Origin: Curtobacterium sp. HSID17257
GTDB lineage: Bacteria; Actinomycetota; Actinomycetes; Actinomycetales; Microbacteriaceae
DNA: 46,952 nt
Reading direction: 5' to 3'
NCBI RefSeq assembly: GCF_003989515.1
Contig: NZ_RBLU01000016.1
Location: forward strand, 1 to 46,952
Shown here: positions 30,160 through 40,000 of the stretch, piece after piece
Numbering within the stretch: the first letter of the stretch is position 1
How the letters are laid out: each line of letters starts with the position of its first letter
Translations under genes and position numbers: made by a program
The notes under the pieces: model-generated
Seen by the model: only the letters and a program-made list of their open reading frames with translations
Databases searched by the model: none
What the model was told of the DNA's origin: nothing

Positions 30160-31700
30160 GCACCGCCACCGGCGCGGAGGAACCGCGCACGACCTCCCGG
30201 CAGGCCTTCGACGACCTGCTCGACGGCCACCGCGTCGTCCCGGTCGTCCGCGCGCTGTACGCCGACAGCGAGACGCCCGTCGGCGTCTACCGCAAGCTCG
30301 CGGACGGCCGCCCCGGGTCGTTCCTGCTCGAGTCCGCCGGCCAGGGCGGCCTGTGGTCGCGCTGGTCGTTCGTCGGGGTCCGGAGCTTCGGCGTCCTGAC
30401 CCAGGACGGCGACCGTGCCTCGTGGATCGACACCGGCATCCCGGCGTCCCGCGCCGTGGACTCGCTCGAGGGCGCGCCCCTCGACGTCCTGGCGCGACTG
30501 CACGACCGGTGGGCGACCCCGCGCGTGCCGGGCACCCCGCCGCTCGTCGGCGGCACGGTCGGGTTCATCGGGTGGGAGGCCGTGCGACAGCTCGAGCACC
30601 TGCCGGACGTCCCGCCGGCCGACTTCGAGGTGCCGGGGCAGGCCCTGGCGTTCGTGTCCGAGCTCGCGGCGCTCGACCACCGCACGGGTCTCGTGCTCCT
30701 CGTCGCGAGCGTCCTCAACGACGGCACCGACGACGCCGACACGATGTGGTCGGACGCGCAGGCCCGGCTCGACCGGATGCAGGCCGACCTGGTGCAGCCG
30801 AGCCCGGCGACGGTGGCCGAGGCGTTCGAGATCGCCGAGCCGACCCCGCGCCACCGGACGACGCCCGAGGACTACATGGCCGCGGTCGAGCGGTCGAAGG
30901 ACTTCATCCGCGACGGCGACGTGTTCCAGGTCGTGATCTCGCAGCGGTTCGACCACGACGTCACGGCCGACCCGCTCGACGTGTACCGGGTGCTGCGGAC
31001 GCTCAACCCGAGCCCATACATGTACTTCCTCGCCCTGGCGGACACCGCGGACGAGCGCTTCTGGATCGTGGGCGCCTCGCCGGAGGCCCTCGTGAAGGTG
31101 CAGGACGGGCGGGCGATCACGCACCCGATCGCCGGGTCCCGCCCGCGCGGGGCGAGCCCGGTCGAGGACGTCCGCCTGGGCGACGAGCTGCTCGCCGACC
31201 CGAAGGAGCGCGCCGAGCACCTGATGCTCGTCGACCTCGCCCGCAACGACCTCCAGAAGGTGTGCGAGCCGGGGACCGTCGCGGTGACCGAGTTCATGAC
31301 CGTCGAGCGCTTCAGCCACATCATGCACCTGGTGTCGAGCGTCGAGGGCTCGGTGCGTCCGGAGGCCTCGGCGATCGACGTCTTCCGAGCGACCTTCCCC
31401 GCCGGCACGCTGTCGGGAGCACCGAAGCCGCGCGCGCTCGAGATCATCGACGAGCTCGAGCCGGCGAAGCGCGGGGCGTACGCGGGAGTCGTCGGCTACT
31501 TCGACTTCGCCGGCGACGCCGACCTGGCGATCGCGATCCGCACGGCGCTCATCAAGGACGGCGTCGCCCGTGTGCAGGCCGGCGCCGGACTCGTCGCCGA
31601 CTCGGATCCGCACACCGAGCACGTCGAGGCCGTCAACAAGGCCGCCGCCCCCCTGCGTGCCGTCGCGACCGCGAACCGCATGCGCGAGGTCCGCTCGTGA
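30156..31700 (+). CDS. trpE: Anthranilate synthase component I
   Basis: TrpE turns chorismate plus ammonia into anthranilate, committing it to tryptophan. The 514-aa protein has the tryptophan feedback-site motif LLES (FLLESAGQGG, about residue 50) and the chorismate-binding C-terminal domain with ISQRFDHDV, PSPYMYFL, GASPEALV, the IAGSRPRG loop and GTLSGAPKPRA. The partner glutaminase TrpG is not in the window. It starts at ATG 30156, overlapping hisI by 4 nt, and its own stop overlaps the membrane-protein gene by 4 nt. Confidence 0.98.
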   Translation: MSTATGAEEPRTTSRQAFDDLLDGHRVVPVVRALYADSETPVGVYRKLADGRPGSFLLESAGQGGLWSRWSFVGVRSFGVLTQDGDRASWIDTGIPASRAVDSLEGAPLDVLARLHDRWATPRVPGTPPLVGGTVGFIGWEAVRQLEHLPDVPPADFEVPGQALAFVSELAALDHRTGLVLLVASVLNDGTDDADTMWSDAQARLDRMQADLVQPSPATVAEAFEIAEPTPRHRTTPEDYMAAVERSKDFIRDGDVFQVVISQRFDHDVTADPLDVYRVLRTLNPSPYMYFLALADTADERFWIVGASPEALVKVQDGRAITHPIAGSRPRGASPVEDVRLGDELLADPKERAEHLMLVDLARNDLQKVCEPGTVAVTEFMTVERFSHIMHLVSSVEGSVRPEASAIDVFRATFPAGTLSGAPKPRALEIIDELEPAKRGAYAGVVGYFDFAGDADLAIAIRTALIKDGVARVQAGAGLVADSDPHTEHVEAVNKAAAPLRAVATANRMREVRS

Positions 31701-32452
31701 AACGCTCCCGCCCGCTCGTCGTCGTCGCCGGCCTCGCGGTCGCGGGCATCGTGATGCTCTCCTGGACCCAGACCTGGTTCACGGTGCACCTGCACGCCGG
31801 AACCGCGGTCGTGCCGCGGGTCGTGGCCGACGGCGCCGCCGTCGTGCCGCAGTACACGGCGCTGGCCATCGCGAGCCTGGCGCTGTTCCTCGCACTGACG
31901 ATCGCCGGCCGGGTGCTCCGTGTCGTGCTCGCGGCAGTCGAGGTGCTGCTCGGCGTCGCGGTCGTCGCGACCGGCATCGGTGCACTGGCGGACCCGGTCG
32001 CCGCATCGAAGGGCGCGGTCGGCGAGGTCGCCGGCGTCAGCGACACCGAGGCCGTGCGGCAGGTCGTCGACCGTGTGGACGTCACCGCCTGGCCCGCCGT
32101 GGGCATCGCCGGCGGCGTCCTCGCCGTGGTCCTCGGAATCGTCGTGTTCGTGGTGCAGCGGCAGTGGCCCGGCCCGACCCGGAAGTACGCGGCCGCGACC
32201 GCCGGTGCCGCCGCCGACGCCCGTGCCCAGGCCGCGGTACCGCGCGACGCGATCACCGACTGGGACGACCTGAGCGCCGGTGACGACCCGACCGCCGACC
32301 CGACCGCCGAGCGGACCGGCGCCCCGGCCGCCGACCCCGCCTCCGAGACCCCCGGCACGGGCGCGGTGGGGGAGCCGTCCACGAGCGACACGGTAGGATC
32401 GGACCGGCGCCGATCGGACGACGGCGCCGGAGCAGAACGAGGAGCACCGTGA
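31697..32452 (+). CDS. Trp biosynthesis-associated membrane protein (TIGR02234 type)
   Basis: A 251-aa protein with four predicted helices (about residues 8-23, 53-70, 74-96, 134-153). A first extracytoplasmic loop contains SWTQTWFTV, and a long soluble Asp/Ala/Thr-rich tail follows from about residue 160. Position between trpE and trpC and the helix pattern match the actinobacterial 'tryptophan-associated transmembrane protein' family. Its function is unknown; a Trp or precursor transport role is a guess. Start GTG 31697 overlaps trpE by 4 nt; the stop overlaps the next gene by 4 nt. A -10 box (32394-32399) lies inside its 3' end. Confidence 0.88.
   Translation: MKRSRPLVVVAGLAVAGIVMLSWTQTWFTVHLHAGTAVVPRVVADGAAVVPQYTALAIASLALFLALTIAGRVLRVVLAAVEVLLGVAVVATGIGALADPVAASKGAVGEVAGVSDTEAVRQVVDRVDVTAWPAVGIAGGVLAVVLGIVVFVVQRQWPGPTRKYAAATAGAAADARAQAAVPRDAITDWDDLSAGDDPTADPTAERTGAPAADPASETPGTGAVGEPSTSDTVGSDRRRSDDGAGAERGAP
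32394..32399 (+). promoter_or_regulatory. Internal -10 box before the DUF6704 gene and trpC
   Basis: TAGGAT sits inside the 3' end of the membrane-protein gene, 49 nt before the next start codon. It could give a second promoter for the short protein and trpCBA. Confidence 0.45.
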
Positions 32453-32688
32453 GCAACACTGAGCCCGCAGAACTCGGCGAAGGCCACTCGCCCGCCGCCT
32501 GGACCGCCGTCGTGATCATGCTGATCGGCTTCGCGGCAGGCACGCTGTTCTTCTGGTTCGACCTGGCGTGGGGCGTCTGGGCGTCCGCCGTCGTCGTGGT
32601 GATCGGCCTGGTCGTCGGTGCCGTGATGGCGAAGGCCGGCTACGGCGTCAACGGTCCGAAGTACGTCGCCAAGCACCACGCGGAGTAG
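32449..32688 (+). CDS. DUF6704-type small two-helix membrane protein
   Basis: A 79-aa protein with the segment GHSPAAWTAVVIMLIGF, two membrane helices (about residues 17-36 and 43-61) and a polar C-terminus ending KYVAKHHAE. Proteins of this size and motif (HSxAAWTxV) are widespread between trpE and trpC in actinobacteria and are annotated as DUF6704 or HGxxPAAWT family. The function is unknown. Start GTG 32449 has GAGGAG 5-10 nt upstream and overlaps the previous gene by 4 nt. trpC begins 4 nt after its stop. Confidence 0.9.
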   Translation: MSNTEPAELGEGHSPAAWTAVVIMLIGFAAGTLFFWFDLAWGVWASAVVVVIGLVVGAVMAKAGYGVNGPKYVAKHHAE

Positions 32689-32692
32689 TCCC

Positions 32693-33502
32693 GTGCCGAA
32701 CGTGCTCGAGACCCTCGTCGCGGGCGCGCTCGAGGACGCCGCCGCCCGTCGTGCCGACCGTCCGCTCTCGGACGTCGAGCGCGACCTGGACCGGGTGGCG
32801 TCGCCGCTCGACGCCCTCGACTTCCTGTCGCCCGGCGACCGTGTGAAGATCCTCGCCGAGGTCAAGCGCGCGAGCCCGTCGCGCGGTTCCATGGCGCCCA
32901 TCGAGGACCCGGCCGCCCTCGCTGCCGACTACGAGCGTGGCGGAGCGTCGACGATCAGCGTCCTCACCGAGGGGCGGAAGTTCCTCGGCAGCCTCGCCGA
33001 CCTCGAGGCCGTGAAGGCGCGCGTGTCGCTGCCGGTGCTCCGCAAGGACTTCATCGCCGACCCGTACCAGGTGCTCGAGGCCCGTGCGGCCGGGGCCGAC
33101 CTGGTGCTGCTGATCGTGGCAGCACTGGAGCAGCGACAGCTCGTCGAGCTGCACGAGCTCGCCGAGCAGGTCGGCATGCGCGTGCTGGTCGAGGCGCACT
33201 CCGGTGACGAGGTCTCCCGCGGCCTGGACGCCGGCGCACGCATCCTCGGCGTGAACGCGCGCGACCTGACCGACTTCTCGCTGGACCGCGACCTGTTCGG
33301 CTCCCTCGCCGACCGCATCCCCGACGGGGTCGTGCGCGTGGCCGAGTCCGCCGTCGCCGGCCCCGCCGACGTCGCCCACTACCGCGCTGCGGGTGCCGAC
33401 GTCGTCCTGGTGGGTGAGGCGCTCGTCACGGGCGCGGACCCCGCCACCACCCTCGCGTCGTTCATCGCCGCAGCGGACGGCTCCGGCCGTCCGCGCGGCT
33501 GA
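32693..33502 (+). CDS. trpC: Indole-3-glycerol phosphate synthase
   Basis: TrpC closes the indole ring from CdRP. The 269-aa TIM barrel has [14 protein letters not shown] (catalytic Lys), the [18 protein letters not shown] loop, [11 protein letters not shown] (second catalytic Lys), LVEAHS, GVNARDL and AESAV. It is the monofunctional form without a TrpF part. GTG 32693 follows the small gene by 4 nt. The last codons fold as a perfect 8-bp hairpin (33473-33494). trpB starts 64 nt downstream. Confidence 0.98.
   Translation: MPNVLETLVAGALEDAAARRADRPLSDVERDLDRVASPLDALDFLSPGDRVKILAEVKRASPSRGSMAPIEDPAALAADYERGGASTISVLTEGRKFLGSLADLEAVKARVSLPVLRKDFIADPYQVLEARAAGADLVLLIVAALEQRQLVELHELAEQVGMRVLVEAHSGDEVSRGLDAGARILGVNARDLTDFSLDRDLFGSLADRIPDGVVRVAESAVAGPADVAHYRAAGADVVLVGEALVTGADPATTLASFIAAADGSGRPRG
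33473..33494. terminator. Small hairpin at the 3' end of trpC
   Basis: GCGGACGG (33473-33480) and CCGTCCGC (33487-33494) pair perfectly around CTCCGG within the last trpC codons. It may weaken read-through into trpB or protect the mRNA; no T-run follows. Confidence 0.3.
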
Positions 33503-33566
33503 TCCGACCACCGTCCCACCGGTCGCCCCGCACACCGGGGCCGCCGAACACCCCGGGAGACCCACC

Positions 33567-34781
33567 GTGACCTCACTCCGTGACCTGCAGGGCCCGTACT
33601 TCGGCGACTTCGGCGGACGCTTCGTCCCCGAGTCGCTCGTGCTCGCGCTCGACGAGCTCGAGACCGCCTTCCGCGAGGCCTGGGCGGACCCGGCGTTCCG
33701 CGAGGAGCTCGACACGCTCCAGCGCGAGTACACCGGCCGTCCGTCGATCATCACCGAGGCGCCGCGGTTCGCGAAGCACGCCGGTGGTGCGCGCATCATC
33801 CTCAAGCGCGAGGACCTGAACCACACCGGCTCGCACAAGATCAACAACGTGCTCGGTCAGGCGCTCGTCGCGAAGCGCCTCGGCAAGACCCGGTTGATCG
33901 CCGAGACCGGTGCGGGGCAGCACGGCGTCGCGACGGCCACCGCCGCGGCGCTGTTCGGCATGGACTGCGTCGTGTACATGGGTGCGGTGGACACCGAGCG
34001 CCAGGCGTTGAACGTCGCGCGCATGCGGCTGCTCGGCGCCGAGGTGATCCCCGTCGAGACCGGCTCGCGCACCCTGAAGGACGCCATCAACGACGCACTG
34101 CGCGACTGGGTGGCGAACGTCGACTCGACCCACTACCTGCTCGGCACCGTCGCCGGTCCGCACCCGTTCCCGGAGATGGTCCGCGAGTTCCACAAGGTGA
34201 TCGGCGAGGAGGCCCGGCAGCAGGTCCTCGACCGCATCGGTCGTCTGCCGGACGCCGTCGCCGCGTGCGTCGGCGGCGGGTCGAACGCGATGGGCATCTT
34301 CGAGGCCTTCCTCGACGACGAGTCGGTCCGGTTGCACGGCTTCGAGGCCGGTGGCGACGGCATCGAGACCGGTCGGCACGCCGCGAGCATCTCGCTCGGG
34401 CGCACCGGTGTCCTCCAGGGCACGATGTCGTACCTCATGCAGGACGAGGACGGCCAGACCATCGAGAGCCACAGCATCTCGGCGGGCCTCGACTACCCGA
34501 GCGTCGGTCCCGAGCACGCCTACCTCGCCTCGATCGGCCGCGCGCAGTACTCGCCGATCACCGACGCCGAGGCGATGGAGGCCTTCCGCCTGCTCGGCCG
34601 GACCGAGGGCATCCTGCCGGCCATCGAGTCGGCGCACGCGCTCGCAGGGGCGATCAAGTTGGGCAAGGAGCTCGGTCCCGACGGCGTCGTGCTGGTGTCC
34701 CTGTCCGGACGTGGTGACAAGGACGTCGCGTCCGCCAGTCGCTACTTCGGCATCCTCGACGAGAACGCGGTGCAGCTGTGA
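33567..34781 (+). CDS. trpB: Tryptophan synthase beta chain
   Basis: TrpB condenses indole and serine to tryptophan with PLP. The 404-aa protein begins [21 protein letters not shown]. The PLP lysine is K91 in HTGSHKINN, the phosphate loop is [10 protein letters not shown], and the substrate loop is [10 protein letters not shown]. It is the standard TrpB1 form that pairs with TrpA. The GTG at 33567 has GGGAGA 6 nt upstream. The stop overlaps trpA by 4 nt, as expected for equal amounts of the two subunits. Confidence 0.99.
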   Translation: MTSLRDLQGPYFGDFGGRFVPESLVLALDELETAFREAWADPAFREELDTLQREYTGRPSIITEAPRFAKHAGGARIILKREDLNHTGSHKINNVLGQALVAKRLGKTRLIAETGAGQHGVATATAAALFGMDCVVYMGAVDTERQALNVARMRLLGAEVIPVETGSRTLKDAINDALRDWVANVDSTHYLLGTVAGPHPFPEMVREFHKVIGEEARQQVLDRIGRLPDAVAACVGGGSNAMGIFEAFLDDESVRLHGFEAGGDGIETGRHAASISLGRTGVLQGTMSYLMQDEDGQTIESHSISAGLDYPSVGPEHAYLASIGRAQYSPITDAEAMEAFRLLGRTEGILPAIESAHALAGAIKLGKELGPDGVVLVSLSGRGDKDVASASRYFGILDENAVQL

Positions 34782-35581
34782 CGAACCCCGGGACCTCCAC
34801 CTCGGTCGCGACGACGATCGACACCGCGAACGCCGAGCGCGCCGGCGCCGTCGTCGGGTACCTGCCCGCCGGCTTCCCCGATCTGCAGACCAGCGTGGAC
34901 GCGGCCGTCGCCCTCGCCGAGAACGGCGTAGACGTCATCGAACTCGGCCTGCCGTACTCCGACCCGGTGATGGACGGTCCGGTGATCCAGCGCGCCGCCG
35001 AGGAGAGCCTGGCGAACGGGTTCCGCGTCGCGCAGGTGTTCGACGCGGTCGACCAGATCACCAACCGGGTCGACGTGCCCGTGCTCGTGATGACCTACTG
35101 GAACCCGGTGCTCCGCTACGGCGTCGAGCGCTTCGCCGACGACCTCGTCGCGGCCGGCGCATCCGGGCTGATCACGCCGGACCTCATCCCGGACGAGGGC
35201 CGCGCCTGGATCGACGCGTCCGAGCGCACCGGGCTCGACCGGGTGTTCCTCGCGGCGCCGTCCTCGACCGACGCCCGCATGGAGCAGGCGGTCCGATCGA
35301 GTCGCGGGTTCGTCTACGCCGTGTCGACGATGGGCGTCACCGGTGCGCGGGTCGGTGTCGACACCGCCGCCCGCACCGTCGTGTCGCGACTCCGCGACGC
35401 CGGGGTGGAGCGCACGTGCGTCGGCCTCGGCATCTCGACGGCCGACCAGGTGCGCGAGGTCCTCGAGTACGCGGACGGCGCGATCATCGGGTCCGCCTTC
35501 GTGCGCGCCCTCGCCGACCTCGGCGTCCAGGGGGTCGCGGACCGCGCGGCCGACCTGACCAGCGGCGCCGTGCGCGGCTGA
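34778..35581 (+). CDS. trpA: Tryptophan synthase alpha chain
   Basis: TrpA splits indole-3-glycerol phosphate into indole, passed through a tunnel to TrpB. The 267-aa barrel has the catalytic Glu in [11 protein letters not shown] and the catalytic Asp in the same motif, [25 protein letters not shown] and the phosphate site GLGIST. GTG 34778 overlaps trpB by 4 nt. A tandem repeat and a long hairpin follow the stop, ending the trp operon. Confidence 0.98.
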   Translation: MTNPGTSTSVATTIDTANAERAGAVVGYLPAGFPDLQTSVDAAVALAENGVDVIELGLPYSDPVMDGPVIQRAAEESLANGFRVAQVFDAVDQITNRVDVPVLVMTYWNPVLRYGVERFADDLVAAGASGLITPDLIPDEGRAWIDASERTGLDRVFLAAPSSTDARMEQAVRSSRGFVYAVSTMGVTGARVGVDTAARTVVSRLRDAGVERTCVGLGISTADQVREVLEYADGAIIGSAFVRALADLGVQGVADRAADLTSGAVRG

Positions 35582-35594
35582 CGAGGACGCTCCG

Positions 35595-35636
35595 CCAGCA
35601 GACAGCCAGCAGACAGCCAGCAGACAGCCAGCAGAC
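35595..35636. repeat. 11-nt tandem repeat, four copies, after trpA
   Basis: CCAGCAGACAG occurs at 35595, 35606 and 35617, with a fourth copy truncated at 35628. Eleven bases is close to one helical turn, so the motifs face one side of the DNA. It directly precedes the long hairpin. Confidence 0.85.
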
Positions 35637-35696
35637 CGGACGGGAGGCGCGGTGCAGGTGGGCCGATCGGCTCGCCCGCACCGCGCCTCCCGTCCG
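35637..35696. terminator. Long perfect-arm hairpin between trpA and lgt (palindromic element)
   Basis: The arms at 35637-35655 and 35678-35696 are exact 19-bp reverse complements (GGACGGGAGGCGCGGTGC core). The interior pairs further (35657-35662 with 35671-35676) around CCGATCGG. No T-tract follows. It is the best copy of the GACGGGAGGC element seen in this window and probably ends the trp operon. Confidence 0.8.
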
Positions 35697-35755
35697 TGTC
35701 GGTCACAGTTCCCACAGGACCGCGCCCTGGTTCCTGGTCGGCGCGGTTCCCGCGC

Positions 35756-35761
35756 TACAGT
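35756..35761 (+). promoter_or_regulatory. Candidate -10 box of lgt
   Basis: TACAGT lies 62 nt before the lgt ATG, after the trp terminator. TTCCTG at 35731-35736 is a possible but over-spaced -35. Confidence 0.4.
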
Positions 35762-35823
35762 GAGCGGGGCCGACCCTCCAGCGGCACCGCGGCCGTCCAG
35801 CACCGAAAGGCGACAGCACCTCC

Positions 35824-36819
35824 ATGCCCCTCCTGAGCATCCCGAGCCCGAGCACCGCGTGGCAGTACTTCGACCTGACCGCCTGGCTCCGTGACGCGTT
35901 CGGCTGGTCGCTGCCGCTGGACTTCCGGATCCACGCGTACGCCATCTGTATCCTGCTCGGGATCGTCGCAGCCGTCGTGCTGGCGAACCGGCGACTCAAC
36001 GCCCGTGGGGTCGAGCGCTGGATCATCATCGACATCGCGATCTGGGCGGTGCCGGCCGGGATCATCGGTGGTCGCCTGTTCCACGTCTTCACCCACGTCA
36101 GCGACTACTTCGGGCCGGGGCGTGACCCGCTCTCGTTCCTCTACGTCTGGGAGGGCGGGCTGGCCATCTTCGGCGCGCTCATCCTCGGATCGCTCGGTGC
36201 GTACATCGGCTGCCGCCAGGTGGGTCTGCGCTTCTCGAGCCTGATCGACGCCATCGCGCCGGGTGTCCTGCTCGCCCAGGCCTTCGGCCGCCTCGGCAAC
36301 TACTTCAACCACGAGCTGTTCGGCATGCCGACGAGCCTGCCGTGGGGGCTCGAGATCGAGTCGACGAACGCCGCGTTCCCGAAGGGCCTGCCCGAGGGCA
36401 CGCTGTTCCACCCGACCTTCCTCTACGAGATCATCTGGAACGTCGTCGGCGTCGTCGTCATCCTGCTGCTCGACAAGCGCTTCCGGCTGCAGTGGGGCAA
36501 GGTCATGGCGCTCTACCTGATCTGGTACGGCACCGGCCGATCGGTCCTCGAGTCCATCCGCGTCGACACGAGCGAGACCTTCTTCGGGATCCGCACGAAC
36601 GTCTGGATGTCCTTCGCCGCGATCCTGCTCGGCATCGTGATCTTCCTCGTGCAGACGCGTCGGCACACCGGTCAGGAGCCGAGCCCGTACCTGCCGGGTC
36701 GCGAGCCGCGTCGGACCTCCGATGTAGACTCGGACGACACCTGGTCGGAACACGACGACGACGCTCCGGCGACCGACGTCGACGCCGATCCGGTCCCTGC
36801 AGCAGGCCGCGCGCGGTAA
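35824..36819 (+). CDS. lgt: Prolipoprotein diacylglyceryl transferase
   Basis: Lgt moves diacylglycerol from phosphatidylglycerol to the lipobox cysteine of prelipoproteins. The 331-aa protein shows seven hydrophobic segments. The conserved motifs are RIHAYAICILLG (His at the N-terminal side), GGRLFHVFTH, and the signature GRLGNYFNHELFG with the essential Arg and Asn, then WYGTGRSVLESIR. The C-terminal 45 residues are an acidic cytosolic tail. ATG 35824 starts MPLLSIPSPST, typical of actinobacterial Lgt. Position after trpA is the standard order. Confidence 0.98.
   Translation: MPLLSIPSPSTAWQYFDLTAWLRDAFGWSLPLDFRIHAYAICILLGIVAAVVLANRRLNARGVERWIIIDIAIWAVPAGIIGGRLFHVFTHVSDYFGPGRDPLSFLYVWEGGLAIFGALILGSLGAYIGCRQVGLRFSSLIDAIAPGVLLAQAFGRLGNYFNHELFGMPTSLPWGLEIESTNAAFPKGLPEGTLFHPTFLYEIIWNVVGVVVILLLDKRFRLQWGKVMALYLIWYGTGRSVLESIRVDTSETFFGIRTNVWMSFAAILLGIVIFLVQTRRHTGQEPSPYLPGREPRRTSDVDSDDTWSEHDDDAPATDVDADPVPAAGRAR
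36725..36730 (+). promoter_or_regulatory. Candidate -10 box for gltB inside lgt
   Basis: TAGACT in the 3' part of lgt would start a transcript near 36737 with a roughly 300-nt leader before gltB. No -35 is clear. The 215-nt gap after lgt (36820-37034) is C-rich and shows no gene or strong hairpin. Confidence 0.3.
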
Positions 36820-37034
36820 CTCCGCGACCGGCAGCACCCGCTCCACGGACGGCACCCGCCGGCCACGGAGCACCCTCCGCACGGTCGGGTCACCACGAGC
36901 GACCCCGCCACCTCGCGCGTCGTCTGCGCACCCTCCACGGCGACGCGCACGGGCACCAGTCCCGCCCGCTCGGGCGGAACGCACCACCGGGCCACCGACG
37001 TCCCTGTTCCACTTCCTCGTGAGGACGGTTCCCC

Positions 37035-40000
37035 ATGGCGCTCCAGCCAGACCCTGCCCCCCGTTCGACGCGCTCCCTGCGGCCGGCGCACCGACGTTTC
37101 TCGGCCGTGCCCGAGGCCGTCGGTGCCTACGACCCGGCGAACGAGAAGGACGCCTGCGGGCTCGCCATGGTCGCGACGCTCCGCGGCACCGCCGGGCACG
37201 ACATCGTGGACGCCGCGCTCGGCGCGCTCCGGAACCTCGAGCACCGCGGTGCCGTCGGCTCCGACGCCGGTACCGGTGACGGCGCGGGCATCCTGTGCCA
37301 GGTGCCGGATGCGTTCCTGCGCGACGAGGTGCCCTTCGAGCTGCCCGCCGCGGGGGAGTACGCGGTGGGAACGGCCTACCTGCCCGTCGACGAGGACGAG
37401 CGCCACGCGGTGAAGGGCGCCGTCGAGCGCATCGCCCGTGAAGAGGGCCTGAAGGTCCTCGGCTGGCGCGAGGTGCCGGTGCGTCCGGAGGTCCTCGGGA
37501 CGCTCGCGCGTGCCGCCATGCCGGCGTTCGAGCAGCTCTTCGTCGCCTCGACCCGGCACGACGTCCACGGTGCCGCCTGGAGCGGCATCGCCCTCGACCG
37601 TCAGTCATTCCGGCTGCGCAAGCGCGCGGAGCACGGCGTCGAGGTCTACTTCATGTCGCTGTCGAGCCGGACGATGGTCTACAAGGGCATGGTCACGACG
37701 CTCCAGCTCGAGCCGTTCTACCCGGACCTCAGCGACGAGCGCTTCGCGTCGAAGCTCGCGATCGTGCACTCGCGCTACTCGACGAACACCTTCCCGTCGT
37801 GGCCGCTGGCGCAGCCGTTCCGCACGCTCGCGCACAACGGTGAGATCAACACCGTCCGTGGCAACCGCAACTGGATGCGAGCGCGCCAGTCCCAGCTCGA
37901 GAGCGAGCTCCTCGGCGACCTCGCGCCGCTGCTGCCGATCGTCAGCCCGGGCGCGAGCGACTCGGCGTCGTTCGACGAGACCCTCGAGCTGCTCACGCTG
38001 ACCGGCCGCAGCCTGCCGCACGCGGTGTCGATGATGGTGCCGGAGGCCTGGGAGAACCAGGTCGGCATGGACCCGGACCTCCGGGCGTTCTACGAGTACC
38101 ACTCGATGCTCATGGAGCCGTGGGACGGCCCGGCGGCGATCACGTTCACCGACGGTGCGGTCGTCGGCGCGACGCTCGACCGCAACGGCCTGCGCCCCGG
38201 GCGCTTCCTGGTGACGGACGACGGCCTGATCGTGATGGGGTCCGAGACGGGCGTCATCGACGTCCCGCCGGGCAAGGTCGTTCGCAAGGGCCGCCTGCGT
38301 CCGGGCCGGATGTTCGTCGTGGACACCGAGGCCGGGCGGATCATCGAGGACGACGAGGTCAAGCGCGAGCTGGCGACCTCCGGCCCGTGGGCGCAGTGGC
38401 TCGACGAGGGCCGCATCAACCTGAGCGACCTGCCGGAGCGCGAGCACATCGTGCACACCCCGGCGTCGGTGACCCGGCGCCAGCGCGCGTTCGGGTACAC
38501 GGAAGAAGAGGTCCGCATCCTGCTCCGTCCGATGGCGCAGACCGGCGCGGAACCCCTCGGCGCGATGGGCTCGGACACGCCGATCGCCGTGCTCTCCGAG
38601 CGTCCGCGCCTGCTGTTCGACTACTTCACGCAGCAGTTCGCGCAGGTGACGAACCCGCCGCTCGACTCGATCCGCGAGCAGGTCATCACCTCCATGGGAA
38701 TGGGCCTCGGACCGGAGCGCAACCTGCTGAGCGCCGGGCCCGAGCACGCGAAGCAGATCGTGCTCGACTTCCCGGTGATCGACAACGACGAGCTCGCGAA
38801 GATCCAGCACTTCGAGACGGAGTCCGGACGCCACCTGACCGTCACGATCAAGGGCCTGTACCGCGTCGACGCGGGCAAGAAGGCGATGCAGAAGCGCATC
38901 GCGGCGGTCTGCGACGAGGTCGACCAGGCGATCGAGTCGGGCAAGCAGTTCATCGTGCTGTCCGACCGTGACGGCAACGCCGAGCAGGCGCCCGTCCCGA
39001 GCCTCCTGCTGCTCGCGGCCGTGCACCACCACCTCATCCGCACCGAGCAGCGCATGAAGGTCGGGCTCATCGTCGAGGCCGGCGACGTCCGCGAGGTCCA
39101 CCACGTCGCGACCCTGATCGGCTACGGCGCCTCGGCGATCAACCCGTACCTGGCGATGGAGACGTGCGAGAACCTCGTGCGCTCGGGCATGATCACGGGC
39201 ATCACGCCGGAGCAGGCCGTGAAGAACGTGATCAAGGCGCTCGGCAAGGGCGTGCTGAAGATCATGTCGAAGATGGGCATCTCGACGGTGTCCAGCTACG
39301 CCGGCGCGCAGGCGTTCGAGGCCGTCGGACTCAGCCAGGAGTTCGTGGACAAGTACTTCACGGGCACGTCGTCGATCCTCGGCGGGGTCGGCATCGAGGT
39401 CATCGCGAAGGAGAACGCCGAGCGCCACGCCCAGGCGTACCCGCAGGACGGCGCGGTGCTGTCGCACGAGCGGCTGCAGACCGGCGGCGAGTACCAGTGG
39501 CGTCGTGAGGGTCCGCCGCACCTGTTCAACCCGGACACGGTCTTCCGGCTCCAGCACGCCACCCGAGCCCGCCGGTACGACATCTTCCGCGAGTACTCGC
39601 AGGCGGTCGACGACCAGTCCGAGGAGCTCATGACGCTCCGCGGTCTGTTCCGGTTCCGTCACGGCGTCCGGGAGCCGATCGCGCTGGACGAGGTCGAGCC
39701 GATCGAGTCGATCGTGAAGCGGTTCAACACCGGCGCGATGTCCTACGGGTCCATCTCCCAAGAGGCCCACGAGACCCTCGCGATCGCGATGAACCGCCTC
39801 GGTGCGCGCTCGAACACGGGCGAGGGCGGCGAGGACGTCGAGCGTCTGCTCGACCCCGAGCGTCGCAGTGCGATCAAGCAGGTCGCCTCCGGCCGCTTCG
39901 GCGTCACGAGCATGTACCTGACGCACGCCACCGACATCCAGCTGAAGATGGCGCAGGGCGCGAAGCCGGGCGAGGGCGGGCAGCTGCCCCCGACCAAGGT

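Noticed and set aside
35595-35636. Possible CRISPR-like repeat
   Set aside because: Units are 11 nt, directly adjacent with no spacers, and there are no cas genes.
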